Part shown: piece by piece, positions 48,300 through 60,700 of the stretch | Numbering within the stretch: the stretch's first letter is position 1 | How the letters are laid out: each line of letters starts with the position of its first letter | Assembly (NCBI RefSeq): GCF_022376445.1 | Contig: NW_025954980.1 | Span: 372,001-436,000, forward strand | Length of the DNA stretch: 64,000 bases | From: Fomitopsis serialis | Lineage: Eukaryota; Basidiomycota; Agaricomycetes; Polyporales; Fomitopsidaceae | Direction: 5' to 3' | Notes under the pieces: generated by a model | The model's input: the letters and a program-made list of their open reading frames with translations, nothing else | The model's database searches: none | What the model was told of the DNA's origin: nothing | Position numbers and translations under genes: made by a program

Positions 48300-49305
48300 T
48301 TACTCGTCGTCGTCATCGCCGCCACTGCCAGCACTGTCAACGGCCTTTTTGCCCTACAGAGACGTCAGTGAAAGAGTAAAAGTAATGCAAAGAAAACATA
48401 CATCGTAGTCAGCCTTCTCTTGTTCCGCGCGTCCCTTGTCCCGAGCAGCCTGCTCGATGTATGGCTAAGAAGAGGTAATCAGCCTCAGTATCGAGAAAAG
48501 GGCGATACATTGAGCGAATCATGACGGCTTTTGTTCGAAGATCCACTCATGAGAAAAACTCGGAGAGTCGCAGGTCGGTCTCATAGCGACATCGTCACTG
48601 TATTCAGAGTGGACCGTGTACGCGCATTGCTCGAGGCAATGTCACAGATTCATCCTCAGACCCTGAGGACGACCCGCATGGGTAGAGTTGGTATCCGACT
48701 CCACGATGCGTTCATAACGCATACACACAGGCCGGACGCGCCAGCGGTGTGATGGCGGATGCTAGACCTGCTGATTGGTCGTTGAAACCCGGGCGAACGA
48801 GCATTTGCTCAGACTTGTCTACCGGCAACGACCAACCCGCCGACTGAGGGATCAACAGACATGACCATGAATAATACTGACCTTCTTTTCGGATTCGTCC
48901 AGCTCTTTCCACTTCGCGCCGAGAAGCTTGCCAATCTCGCCTGTGACAAGTGTAGTCAGCTTACGTCTGATACGGGGCGCATCACGCGCCCGTGGCGACG
49001 ACGACGACGCGCATATAGTCGATGAACTCACCGAAACTTGCGTCGGGGTTCTCTGCCTTTACTCGTTCACGCCAGTCCTGGCTGAAGAACATGTAGGCGG
49101 ACAATGCGCGCTTCGGCGCATTCTTGTCCTTCTTTGCCTTCGCCTTAGGGGCCTTTGCATCATCCTTAGCGGCCCTGCGCTATATCGCATTCATCGCGGA
49201 CGCGAAAACACACGCAGGAAGGCATATGAGCATCAGTACAGGCATATATGCGTGAAAACTAGACTATATGCGCACCCGGGTGGACTTCGTCGTCTCCTTA
49301 GGCAT
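48300..49305 (-). CDS. NHP6: NHP6-type HMG-box chromatin protein (117 aa)
   Basis: Small DNA-bending nucleosome-associated protein that acts in chromatin with FACT-like factors. Five exons in frame: 49305-49276, 49179-49032, 48940-48882, 48464-48402 and 48353-48300. The protein starts [10 protein letters not shown], followed by a Lys/Ala-rich basic arm. The single HMG box runs from [20 protein letters not shown] through [20 protein letters not shown] to [21 protein letters not shown] short acidic tail GSGGDDDE closes it. Length is close to yeast Nhp6 plus an acidic tail as in other fungal homologues. Intron 3 is 417 nt, several times the local norm. No frameshift. Confidence 0.92.
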
Positions 49306-50295
49306 CTGCACAGCACCGGACACGTCAGCAACGATTTCTAACACTGTAGAGGCGAGATGAAGCGATGAGGCAGGCAGGCAAGGCAGAGGCACGGGCGCGC
49401 GCCGACGCGTCGCGACGCGTCTCGCCGAGGCGTGCATATACCCTTCATCGCGCCCCGCCGCCGTCGTGCACGACGGCGCCCGTTGGATGACCATCAGATA
49501 ACGCATTTGAGGCCATAGAACATACCTTGGTCGTTGGTGATTGAGGGAAGAGAGTGGGAGTAAAAGTGGGCAAAGGCGAGTAGCGGGTGGGCCTTAGGCG
49601 CAGGGAGGTATAGGCTGAGGCCTCTGCACGCTGTGGTGGGAGGGCTCGTTGGGTGCTGGCGCAGGCCTTGCTGCAGCCTGTGCCCCGTTCAACGGGTTAT
49701 GTAAGCAGCACGTGCTCGCTCTCTGGCGCACAGACCACCCAGACGGCGCTTGACCGTTCTGCTTCCGTTCATTCATTCGCGTACTATTGATGTGAGTAGC
49801 TCAAAATCCACGCACATGAAGCCGACTAGGTCAATTTGTGCTCACAGCGATGCTTACGATTTAATAAAATTAAGGCCGATGCGTTGCTGTCTATGCAACA
49901 GTCGGGCATGTATCGGCGTAATCCGTACCAGACCCCATGCTTCAGCTAGTAATTATATGTGTGGAGGAAAAGGGCTTCCATTATACACACGGAGATCTTG
50001 TCTTCAATGAGACTTCAACAACTATTTTTCTAACTTGCCGTGTCCTAGAGAAAGGATTTTGGAAAGACCTGTAAGTTACTCGTGGGGTCCGTACCTGAGG
50101 ATCACCGGGCAGGGTGGCGTGAGAGATGCACGTGCGTCGCGACAGCATCGTCTCCGTCACCGTGGAAGCGCCGAAAGTCACGCCCGGCTCCTGCTCCCAC
50201 TCACTCAGACTGTTCGGTATACCCTTCCTGCAATCCACCACCATCTCCTCGCACTCCTTTCATTTCCTCGCTGCTATAGGCCTCCAATAAACAAC
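49306..50295. other. Divergent promoter region of NHP6 and the OSBP gene
   Basis: About 1 kb between two outward-facing start codons. No gene recognised. Confidence 0.45.
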
Positions 50296-52817
50296 ATGAC
50301 AGACACTCCGAAAAGCGATGTCGTCGGAGAGGCAGGTCGCTCCAAATGTGTGTATCTGCGCCAGGTCTGATGCCTAGCCTCATTTCGTTTCCTCTCAACT
50401 TCAAATTCCGTGGCGGATGGGACTCATTTAGGCCGTACCTGCAGCGCAGAAGAGCAGCTGGGCAACCTTCCTCAAGTCGTACGTTGCCGATCCTCGTGCG
50501 CGGGGACGGGTTACTGACGAAGTCCATCTCGCGCTCTCTAGCATCGCATCCGTTTCAGGCGATCTTTCGTCACTGACGGCGCCGCCATTCATTCTCTCGG
50601 GCATCTCACTCACTGAGTTTCCTGGTGAGTACATCGTCCGATTGGATTTCAATATGTTGCGATCGCCGCCATACTATTAATTGGCGTGGGGATCCTGTAC
50701 TGGGCGCTGAAACACTCGATGGGAAACGCGTAATACATACTGTGGTACGACGGGCCTCCAACGCGCGGACGATGTTGAAGTGCACGCGGAATCTCTGTCA
50801 CCCGTGTCAGGCACAGACCCATCGTCCGTGCGCTGTCGACCCACATCTACTGCGGTGCTGCCGTGATCGGTTGGGGTCCGAGCACGTCCTCATTGCCACC
50901 TCGCACCCGGCATGCGCCTGTCTCTAAATGGCAGCCCCGAGGCCTTGTATGGCACCTGCTCCTCTGCTTTTCCTAGAATGGCAACTTCGTGGCTTTATCC
51001 TGGTTATCCCAAACAATTAGAACATGAGTCGTTGTTGCTGTTGCGTTGCTGCACTAGCGTGGGTGAACGTAGTCGGGACGCGCAGTGCTTCGACAAGGCG
51101 ATCATGGCGACAACCTTTTTGCCAATGAGCACCAAGGCTGTGACATTCTGGAAGGGATTCGAGCTGGCGACGTGTGTTGTCGCCGATCATCTTGGTCCGA
51201 CTATTCCTTGTCATTGAGCAATGGTAATGGCCAAGGAAAGTCTTGGGACGTCTGATGTCCAACTGTCCATGTGCATGCTGGGAATCAAGTGATCTTAACA
51301 ACGATCACTATCTTCCCTCAATAAACACTGGGTCGAATGAATGCAGGCTGGTACACGGAACCTCAATCGCACGGCGCGCTTCGTGATCACTGTCGCCTCG
51401 CGCTTCATCTCATACCGTAGGCGGGATCCTCATGCTCATGAAGGTGTCTCTATTTAGCATACTGGTGTGAACGGCCAGAGTTATTCTCCTCCATTGCCGA
51501 CGCTACGGATGAGGAATCACGGTCTATCGCAGTATTGAAATGGTTTATTGTATGTGCACATATGCTTGCCTCGAACCGATTTCTTCTTAATCCCATTGCA
51601 GTCTACTCTCAAGAGCCAATATACTTCTCGCAACGAGAAACTCGGCTCAGAGAAGAAGTAAGTGCCATAATGTGCGGAAAAAGTCATCATTGACGTGATC
51701 TGAAGACCACTGAACCCTGTCCTCGGAGAGTAAGTGCGAATCATGGTTTGGTTAAGAAGTACTTATAATGTACACAGATTGTTCTACGGATACTGGCCAG
51801 ACATCGGCGGCCGTGGACAGACGAATCTTGTTGTGGAGCAAGTCTCGCACCACCCTCCCATTACGGCCTTCTACATCGAGAACCCGTCGAAGGGGATCTT
51901 CCTGCAGGGCCACAATGCACAGAAGACAAGCTTCAGCGGTGCGTCGCCATATCTCTGCAAATCCGCAGTCGCCTGATGAGGGGGGTGTAGGTGGTAGCAT
52001 CATCGTCAAGCAGATTGGACACGCGATCCTTACTGTCAACTTACCCGACGGTGGGAAGGAGGAGTTCCTCGTCACGCTACCTCGCCTACGGATTGACGGC
52101 CTGTGGTACGGCTCGCCATACATCGAATTGAGTGAGACGAGCTACATTCAGAGCTCCACCGGCTGGCTCTCCACCGTACGTCTACCCAGATGACCGTTTT
52201 GCGACGTATATACTAAGCCGATCACAGATCGAATACAAGGGCAAGGGCTACTTCTCTGGCAAGTCGCACTCGTTCAAGGCGTCGCTCTCGCCGCCGGGCA
52301 CGCTGCAGGCGAAGCATACGTTCGAGGGGACGTGGCACCAGACGAGCAAGGACGTGCGGACGGGCGCGACATTCACGGACGTGACGAACCCGAAGGAGGA
52401 GGTCACCACCCGGGAAATCGAGGAGCAGGACGAGTGGGAAAGCAGGCGGCTCTGGCGCTATGTCGCGAAGGGTATCCGGGAAGGAGACTTCGACACGGCG
52501 AGCCGGGAGAAGAGCAAGATCGAGGTGCGTGATCTGTGCAGTTTGCGAGGGAGTTTGTGTGCTGATTGCGTGGTGTAGAACGAGCAAAGGCAGAGACGGA
52601 AAGACGAGGCTACTGCTGGGACCAAATGGGAGCTCAAGCACTTCGACTATATCGACTCTGACCCGATCTGTGAGTATACCGTCGTCTCTCACATGATGCC
52701 GTTCATTCTTGATGACCACGATCCCATTTAGACGAGCGTTTGGGCAAGCTATTCAAGGCAAACCCACCAACGGAGGATGCATACGTCTACAAACACAACT
52801 ACGTTCCTGGAGAGTAA
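50296..52817 (+). CDS. Oxysterol-binding protein, OSH4/KES1-like
   Basis: Cytosolic lipid-transfer protein that exchanges sterol and phosphatidylinositol 4-phosphate between membranes. The ATG at 50296 gives MTDTPKSDVVGEAGRSK, then exons carry SSWATFLKSYVADPRARGRV, DLSSLTAPPFILSGISLTEF, AYWCERPELFSSIAD, STLKSQYTSRNEKLGSEKK and PLNPVLGE. The family signature EQVSHHPPITAFYIENPSKG follows, then YIQSSTGW, GKGYFSGKSHSFKA, LEEQ-type EEQDEWESRRLWRYVAKGIR and the end YVYKHNYVPGE, stop 52815-52817. Length and lack of a PH domain match the short Kes1 type. Every splice joins in frame with no indel. The second intron shown, 50625-51457, is 833 nt, against 45-75 for the others. Confidence 0.92.
50625..51457 (+). 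other. 833-nt intron in the OSBP gene
   Basis: The donor CCTG|GTGAGT and acceptor TATTTAG|CA join TEFP to AYWCERPELF in phase 1, recreating the conserved family sequence. The interior has open frames of up to 101 codons without recognisable domains. Confidence 0.8.
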
Positions 52818-53107
52818 TGGACCTGTGCGCTCATTGGCAGGACTCAGTTGTGTCGTTGGCGTGAGCATGGCTGGATGGCTTGTATATAGTAGATGTGTAC
52901 TTCTCTTAATGCATTATCTTGTCGATGTCTGAGCAGCCGTTCGCGTTTTCCTACATACCTGTATTGCGGCACATTGTGGCAGTAAGACTGGATACATTCG
53001 TCTGCATCCAACGAGTCATTGGTGGTTTCACTGTTTCAGAGCATACGTCCCCGTTTCATGCGATTGTTCGACAGCAAGATTAGTGTAGCCTACATCTATG
53101 TGAGTTT
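52818..53107. other. Shared 3' region of convergent OSBP and LeuRS genes
   Basis: 290 bp between two facing stop codons, containing both 3' UTRs. No gene. Confidence 0.5.
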
Positions 53108-56100
53108 CTATACGTTACGATATTCGAAAGCAGGATTTCCAGGCTCTGCGGTCTCGATGATCAACTTGTTGAATCCTCCTTGCCCCGCCTTTGCCAGAGC
53201 TTCCTCAGTGGTGTAGATCTCAGCGTCGACAAGGTCCAAGGTCTTCTTCAGATACGGCAGGATCTCTCCGAGCACTTCTGTCTCCGAGAAGGGCAGCCTA
53301 CGGTTGAATGTGTTCTGAGCGCCGAACTGGGACATCTTCCTCTGTCGGATGGTCAACCTCCAGCTCGACGAGGCGGGAAAATGAGACTCACTTTGAAAAG
53401 CTGCACGAAGGGCATCGCGCGCTTGTCCTTGATCAGGCCACGCTTCGTCAGCAACTCTCGGACCTTCACGTCGTCGACCTTATCGTCCTCGGGCACGTAC
53501 GCCTCCTTCACCGCCTCCACGCACTGGTTCTGCCATTCGGGGAAGTCGGTCGTGACGTAGACGCGGACGGCACGAGGCTTGCTGGGGTCATACGTCGCCT
53601 GCCCCTGCTTGCCCTTGTTCATCTTCTTGAGGAGGGCGAGCTCGGCATCACGCATGGTCTTGATGGTACCCCGCATGTACTGGCCTGCGTCAAGTATCGA
53701 CTGGTCCGTCGACCTAGACTCTGGCCATCGCGCAAGCTGTACGGACTGTGGCTCTTTGAGGACGGACGTCCAGACATGTTCGGAGAAGTGGGGTGCGATG
53801 GGGCAGATCATCAGTGCGGCAACTCGGATCCACCAGCTGAGCAACTCTGCATGCATGCCGACATCGCCAGTGACCTCACGGTACCAGTCGCGAGCAGACT
53901 GAAGCTCGTAGAAGCCAAACTTGAGGGCGTCCTTGTATTGCATTCTGTGTAAAACTCAGTCTGTGCATTCCGTCGTTACGGATTTGGGACGACTTACTCC
54001 TCGAAACATTGCTTTGTAATGTTGATGAGGTTGAAAATTTCCTCCTCGAACAAGCGGTCATGATAATTTCTGGCACCCTTGCGCAGTTTGTCTTGCTCGA
54101 CAGTCATTTCCTGTAGAAGCCTTTGTGAGGTGTACAGAAGCTACGAGAGACGTCCGACTCACTTCACACCATGACATCAGCGTATGCAGGCGAAGGATGT
54201 TAGCGTTTGCCGTCTTTTCGTCAAAGTTGGCGTCCTCGATACCATCGCCAGCATCTGCTATACACAGCCGCGCAGCATCTGCACCGAACTTCTCCACGCA
54301 CTGACGCATCGTCATCGAGTTGCCCTTGCTCTTCGACATCTTCTGCCCGTTGACCATGAGGTGGCCGTTCGTCCGCATAGACAGCGGCCACTTGTCCTCA
54401 GGGAATAGCGCGGCGTGATTGTACAGGCAGAACGTGAGGTTGTTCGGGATCAGGTCCTTGCCGGACGAGCGGACCTCGAAGGGGTAGAAGTAGTCGTACT
54501 CGCGCTTCATGATGTCGATCTTCTCCTTCTCGACAGGTGCCGGATCGGGCCATGGGCCGTTGCGGTAGAGGTACTCCCAGACCTCGTCGGTCATCTGCTC
54601 AGGAGCAATGTCAAGAGTACCACGCTTGCTGCCGTCGATGTTGCCTTGAAGGAAGTGCACAATCGGGTAGTACGCCATGTAGATCGTGGAATCGCTCAGA
54701 CTCTCGACGAGGAACGAGGGATCCCAAGGCAACTTGGACCCGAGACCGTAACTTCGGGCGCACGCCCACTTGTTGAGCCAAGCGAGTACGCCCTCGAAGG
54801 CATTGCGTGTCTCCGAGTGGTAGGTCTCCATCTTGGCCAGCACCCTACGATCCTTGTTAACCAGAAGCAATTTCGAGGGTGCACGCAAAGACGTACTTCT
54901 CAGCCTGTGCCCGCCACGTGGGCTCGCCGTAATCCAAGTACCACTGGTCCATCAACGCGACGACACACTCATCTGAGCTGCGCGACACGACCATGCCCTC
55001 GGGCTCGGCGTACGCAAACGCAAGACCCTGCTCGATCATACTATCGCGCACCTTCATTTTTGCTTCCTGCACCGCCATGCCCTTGAACTCGCCGATGACC
55101 ATCGTCCCGCTGTAGAAGCCCTCCTTGTAAGCGATCTCCTTCGCCTCGGCGAGTTGTTTGATGTCCTTCTGCGACCGGATCTTCAGCTTTGGACCAACGC
55201 CGCGGCGGTCATGTCGCCGTACATGGGCGTGGAGAGGACCGGCACGGGCTCAAACGTGATCCATGAGGGATCAACCTTGTAGTACTCGGCCTTTTTACGC
55301 AGATCCATGTACGTCGTGTAGTCGTCGGGCGAGTCGGATGGCACGGACGTGACGACACCGGTACCCTATTGAGGCTATGAGCGGAGCGAACAACACTAGC
55401 ACGTCACACACGCACTTTTGTCGCGAGGACGTTCTCCATGGGGAGCACGTACACCTCGGGGTAGACCGAGAATGGCGCCTTAATCTTCGTGCCGACCAGC
55501 GCCGTCCCCTCGACCTCAGCGAGCTGGGTGAGCTGCCCGTGCACGGTCATGATGCCCTGATACGCCATGTTACGCGCAGCACGGTACGTGCAGACGTATG
55601 CCTCCTGGTCGTTGATCGCGAACACACCATACTTGATCGCCGTACCGACGAAGCAGTTCGTCTGGCCGTACCTAGCATCCTTTCAGAGTTGCCGAATTGC
55701 CCAAACGTGCATTACTCACATCGTCTCTGGTCGGAGAGTCGCCGCAACGAGGAACACCTTACGCCCGCCAACTTTGCTCTCGATCTCTGCCTTTGCCGCC
55801 TCGCTCCACTGAGTGACCTCCATGCGGATTCCAGTGTACTCCTGCGGACCGAGCGCCTCCCCCTCCGATCGGTCGTGGTCCATGCACGGCTGGCCGTCCT
55901 TCGGGCTGTAAATCGTGTACCGCTCGCCGAATTGACCTTGCCCAATTTATAAAGATCGTTCATCTGCCACCGCACGAATGCGTCGTAGTACGGGTTCGCG
56001 TCCGTTGTGATAAACGAGCGTCGCCAGTCGATACGCGAGCCGAATGCGTCGTTGTCTGCCTAAACGGACATCAGGCGAGACAATCTCAGCAACCAACTGT

Positions 56101-57435
56101 AATACTCACCATGCAGATTGGCGGGAAGTACTTCGGCCAGTAGTACGGGTCGGCGAACTTGGGGATCTCCTCGCGAGGGATGCCCATCGACTCCATGATC
56201 TGGAACTGGTACTGCAGACCGGTAGCCTTTGCTGCCACCTTGCCCTTCTTGGCCTTGTCGGCGGATTTTGGCGTCACGGACGATGTGTTGATTACCTCTT
56301 CTGCTGCAGACTCATCGTCAGGCTTGAAGCCGGAGAAGTCGGGCCCGAACATCTCGATTTCGCGCGTGATTTTGTCGGAAGCTGCCTTTATCCCCAGTGA
56401 GTTGAGTACACAGATCGCATGAGGATACAACACTTGTGTGTCCGCCGCTGAGACAAGCAGCAAGACGATAGAACAAAATGTGAGATGTACAGGCCAACCT
56501 GCGGTAGACATGCTACCTGGCATACGAGCAGAACGTGATCAAGCTGATAGCAGACTTGGCAGTCTTTGAATCTATCATAGCGCCTCTTTCGCCCGTGATT
56601 TGCAGAGTCAAATGCAAGAAATCTTGACTACAGACCTTCTCGAGATAGAGAAGACACATGCGATGAACTGCCAAGCGCATGATCTCTCAAGGCATAAGAC
56701 ACATACTGGGCAAGGAAACATAACACAGCGCTCGCCGTAGGCGTAAGGCAATAGCCGCTGTGATTGCCCTTTTTCTGAGTACGAACTCTCGCAACAGTAC
56801 CGCTTCGGCCCAGTAGGAGCTGGCACTAATACTCACTGGTAGCCCGTCGACCAGCACGGGCTACCCTGTACAATGGCGCCACCATGCGGCGATGACACTA
56901 GGCCCAGCACACATACACCCGGTATTGCGTCTGCGTGCTCAGTAGCACTGGACCAGTGTCATTGCCGTCGCCAAATTTTGCGGTTCCTCTGCTGCTTCGA
57001 TGTTCGCCATCGCCACCGCACCCGAACCAACCTCCTGCACCGAATCCCAGCGGCAGACATTACGTTCTAGATCCCTGCACAAATTGACTGCTCACGTACC
57101 TTGATTGGCATACCCGTACAGTGAAATCCAAGAGGGAAAAGAACCCTCTTTCCGAGCAGACGATGGTATCCGGCCGAGAACTCGATTTTTGAGATTGAGA
57201 AAGCATGTCCGAGATGCAGTGAGCCATTCATGTACGGGTACGGAAAGTTGCCAAACCACTTGGGGAACTTCTCCCTGATTTCAGCCTGCGAAAGCCCTGC
57301 TGTCTCCTCCGGCGTCGGTGCATTGGCCTCGAAGAGACGTTCCCGCTTCCACCTTTCCTGGTACTTCTTCTCGAGCGAGATGAGCAGGTCGCGCTTGCCC
57401 GTCTGTGCGAGCTCGATCGTTGCGGACGACGCCAT
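53108..57435 (-). CDS. Leucyl-tRNA synthetase, cytosolic
   Basis: Class I aminoacyl-tRNA synthetase that charges tRNA-Leu; essential. The ATG at 57435 opens [18 protein letters not shown]. The catalytic signature HIGH appears as HLGH in [15 protein letters not shown], and the KMSKS loop as [17 protein letters not shown]. The CP1 editing domain includes [23 protein letters not shown] and [19 protein letters not shown]. Later exons carry [20 protein letters not shown], the anticodon-binding helices and the C-terminus [18 protein letters not shown]. Length (about 1,080 aa) fits the eukaryotic cytosolic form. Two A runs are one base short: near 55932 ([11 protein letters not shown]) and near 55189 ([13 protein letters not shown]). 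Because the gene is essential, these are almost certainly sequence errors. The frame is open for 99 nt upstream of the ATG but without another ATG. Confidence 0.93.
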
Positions 57436-57760
57436 CGTTCGTGTAGTGTTACAACCCGTCAGACGAGTAGGACGTAAAGCACGTCGCCAGAGAGAAAGAA
57501 TGGTGAACAAGGTCGCCCGTGGACTTTTGAGCAATCGATGGACTCAGCCTCGAGTCATGCAGTGGTCACTTCAGGGAGGAATTGGGGAGAAACAGACCTC
57601 GTTTTTCGCGTCGACGAAGACCATTTCATACAGACTGCCGAGGGTCTCAACTCTCACAAGGTCTTCTGGCACCGCTTGTGTGGCTACTGCACGTGATTAC
57701 CGTGAAGTCGCGTCGCGCGACGCGTTGGGCGCTACATATCATATCTCTGCCGCGTCCGCC
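57436..57760. promoter_or_regulatory. Divergent promoter region of LeuRS and the ERCC6L2-like gene
   Basis: 325 bp between the opposite start codons. No TATA box or known site recognised. Confidence 0.5.
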
Positions 57761-60700
57761 ATGAGGACTTCGCGCACCTCCACAGTGAAGGCGAAAACAA
57801 AGCAAAGAGAAAGTGAGAAAGTGTCTTGTCTTTTCACACTGATGTTGACTCAGTGAACGCTTCTCTGCAGAATTTGCCACTCCAACCCGGTCCCCCTAGG
57901 TGAGCAGCATTCACCGCCCAGAAAGTCACATATGTCCCCGACGCCAGTGACGGTATTGACGGTAAAACAGAAGAAGATTCGGACTCGGATTTTAACCCTG
58001 GGTCATATGTACACGAACCACCACAGAAGCGGACATCTACATCGAAGTCCTTAAGTACGAGACAACCCACGAGCCGCCGGAACAGGAGGGAAACTCTCGT
58101 CGACATCGGTGACTACAAGCCTCGAAGTTAATCCTCTGCTGCATCTCGTGAATGGATCATACTGATGTTGCATTCTACATAGAAGTTAAGCCGACCAAGA
58201 CGTCTGCCGTTCAAACGAAAATCTCCTGGTAGAATACTTCAGTGCGTCGTCCCACACTACGTGCTATGGAAGACACAATAACGAAATTTATCACACAGAG
58301 GACTTGGGACTCAAGCCTGTCTTAGACGAAGAGGACGGCGCTGAACCTGAACCAGGCCAACGTGCTGATGAAGATAGTTCTGATTCCGAAGCAGAAGAAG
58401 AGCCGGAGTCACCTATCGTGTTAAACACGTTTGCAGTATTGCAGAGACCACCCGTCTCTAACTCTAGCGCGCGCAGTACAGCGCGTGATGCTGTACCTCC
58501 CAACCCGGCAAGCGGTATGTATGGCGACCGTAATCGGTGGAGTTGCCCGCTGACTTCGACTCATAAGAATCCGAGACTGAACCGGAGAGCGAGCTAGAAC
58601 CTGAGAAGCCCACCATGAAAGCTTCACCGTCCCTGAAGCGCAAACAGTCGCCATCCGGTACGATCGCATCGTCCATGAAGAAACGCAGAGTAGAATCCGA
58701 CGATGACTCCGTTACTGAGCCAGAAACGGAGGCGGAAGAGATACCGGCCCCTCCGCCAAACCAGAATGCTGGTATGTGTAGTCAGAAGCGTGGTCTGATG
58801 CCACGCGCTAACAATGCTTAATACATCAAACCTGCAGCACGGCGAGTTACGCCTAAGGCGAATGTGGACTCAGGTTCAGAAACTGAATCAGATGCCGAGG
58901 GCGAAGAGGAGTCGGACCAGGTTGGTCTAAGCTTGCACGATCGTGACGACGGTCGACTGATCATGGAGCGAATTCATCGCAGATTCTGCAGCCACGTCCC
59001 GCTTTTGTGCTCGCACCTGGCCACAAGAGTGGCAAACCCCTCGTCCTGGATCCAGGTCAAGTAGTCCCCTGGAAGATTAACACCTTCCTGAGAGATTACC
59101 AACGCGAGGGCGTAGAATTCTTCTATCAGCGATACAAGGAAGGCAGGGGCGGGGTGCTTGGTGATGATATGGGTTTGGTACGAATGTACCCACTGCTTAC
59201 GTTCGATTTGCTGACGTGTCTACATTTGACAGGGTACGTGGTAAACACGCATTAGGAGTGTAGGATGATCTAACTCTTGCACAGGTAAGACCATCCAGGT
59301 CATCTCCTTCCTCTCGGCGATCATGAAGAAGAATGGCGACAAGCGGGACATCGATCGTAGGCGCAAACACGTCTCGCATTTGCAGGACATCAGTCCGGAA
59401 TGGAAGTCTCGACGCGTCCTTCCGCCGGCCAACGCCACATGGCCGACTTGTCTCATTGTCGCACCGAGCTCGGTAGTCGGGAACTGGGAAAGGGAGTTCG
59501 AGACGGTCAGTTCTACTGATTTCTTCTCATAACGCTGTGTCTCATAAAGACATCAGTGGGGCTACTTCGAGGTTGGGATGTATACCGGCACCAAAAATGA
59601 GCGTAGCGAAGTGCTTCATGACTTCAAGATGGGTAGGCTCGACGTCCGTGAGTTGTCCTGCTGCCATTCAACATACTCTCAGCACAGCGAAATGATATTA
59701 TCATTTAGTCCTCACTTCCTTCGAAACAGCTCGGAACGACATTGCGTTGCTTGACGATCTTGCTTGGTCATGCATCATCGTCGACGAAGTCCATCGCTTG
59801 AAGAATCCTCGCTCAGGGACAGCGTTGGCTTACGATCAGTTTGCATGCACCGTCCGCTTCGGACTTACAGGCACCGGTGTGTATACCATCGTCTGATGTG
59901 GTGAATGTACAGCTAAGGTATCCGCAGCCATCCAGAACTCGTACTCGGAGTTTTGGACTATTCTGAATTGGACGAACCCTGGCATGGTTGGGACGAAGCG
60001 ACAATGGGACAGTTACGTCACGAAGCCCTTGGGCGTCGGCCAGAGCAAATCTGCCACCGAAGATCAGCGATCAAAAGCCATTGTAAGATCTTGCGCTTAT
60101 CATTGCGGACGCTTCTGATCGTAACCCCTTGCTAGCTCGTAGCACAGGTGTTGGGGGAGAAGCTGCTCCCGCATTTGTTCCTTAGGAGGTAATTCTCGTC
60201 GCATCGCCAGGTTTCCCACATGCTGATGATATATCAGAACGAAGGAGATTATCAGGCAACAGGTGGGTGTATAGCACCGAAGCATTCGAGATTTGCCGGC
60301 TCACTGGCACCCTGTAGTTACCGAACAAGATAGATGAAGTGGCATTCTGCCCATTGACTCCCAAGCAGATCGAAGTGTACAAGCGTATTCTGAACACGGA
60401 GGCCGTACAAAATATGATCCGGAAGGACGAACTCTGCGACTGCGGATCTCGCAAAAAGTGAGCCTTCCAGCCTGGATATTTCGAGAGACTGACTTCTGTC
60501 CTCAGGCGCAGAAAATGTCATTATTCGTTCGAAAAGGGCGACTTGTTCAGATACCTGACTGTACTCATCAGGGTGTCGAACCATCTTGCGCTTATCTTGC
60601 CCTGTGAGTTACTACTATATGTGTGTGGGAGGCATCTCGTGCTGACTACATATGAAGCTCCAACGGACTCCCCGGAACAGGTTCGTCCATCCATGGCCTG

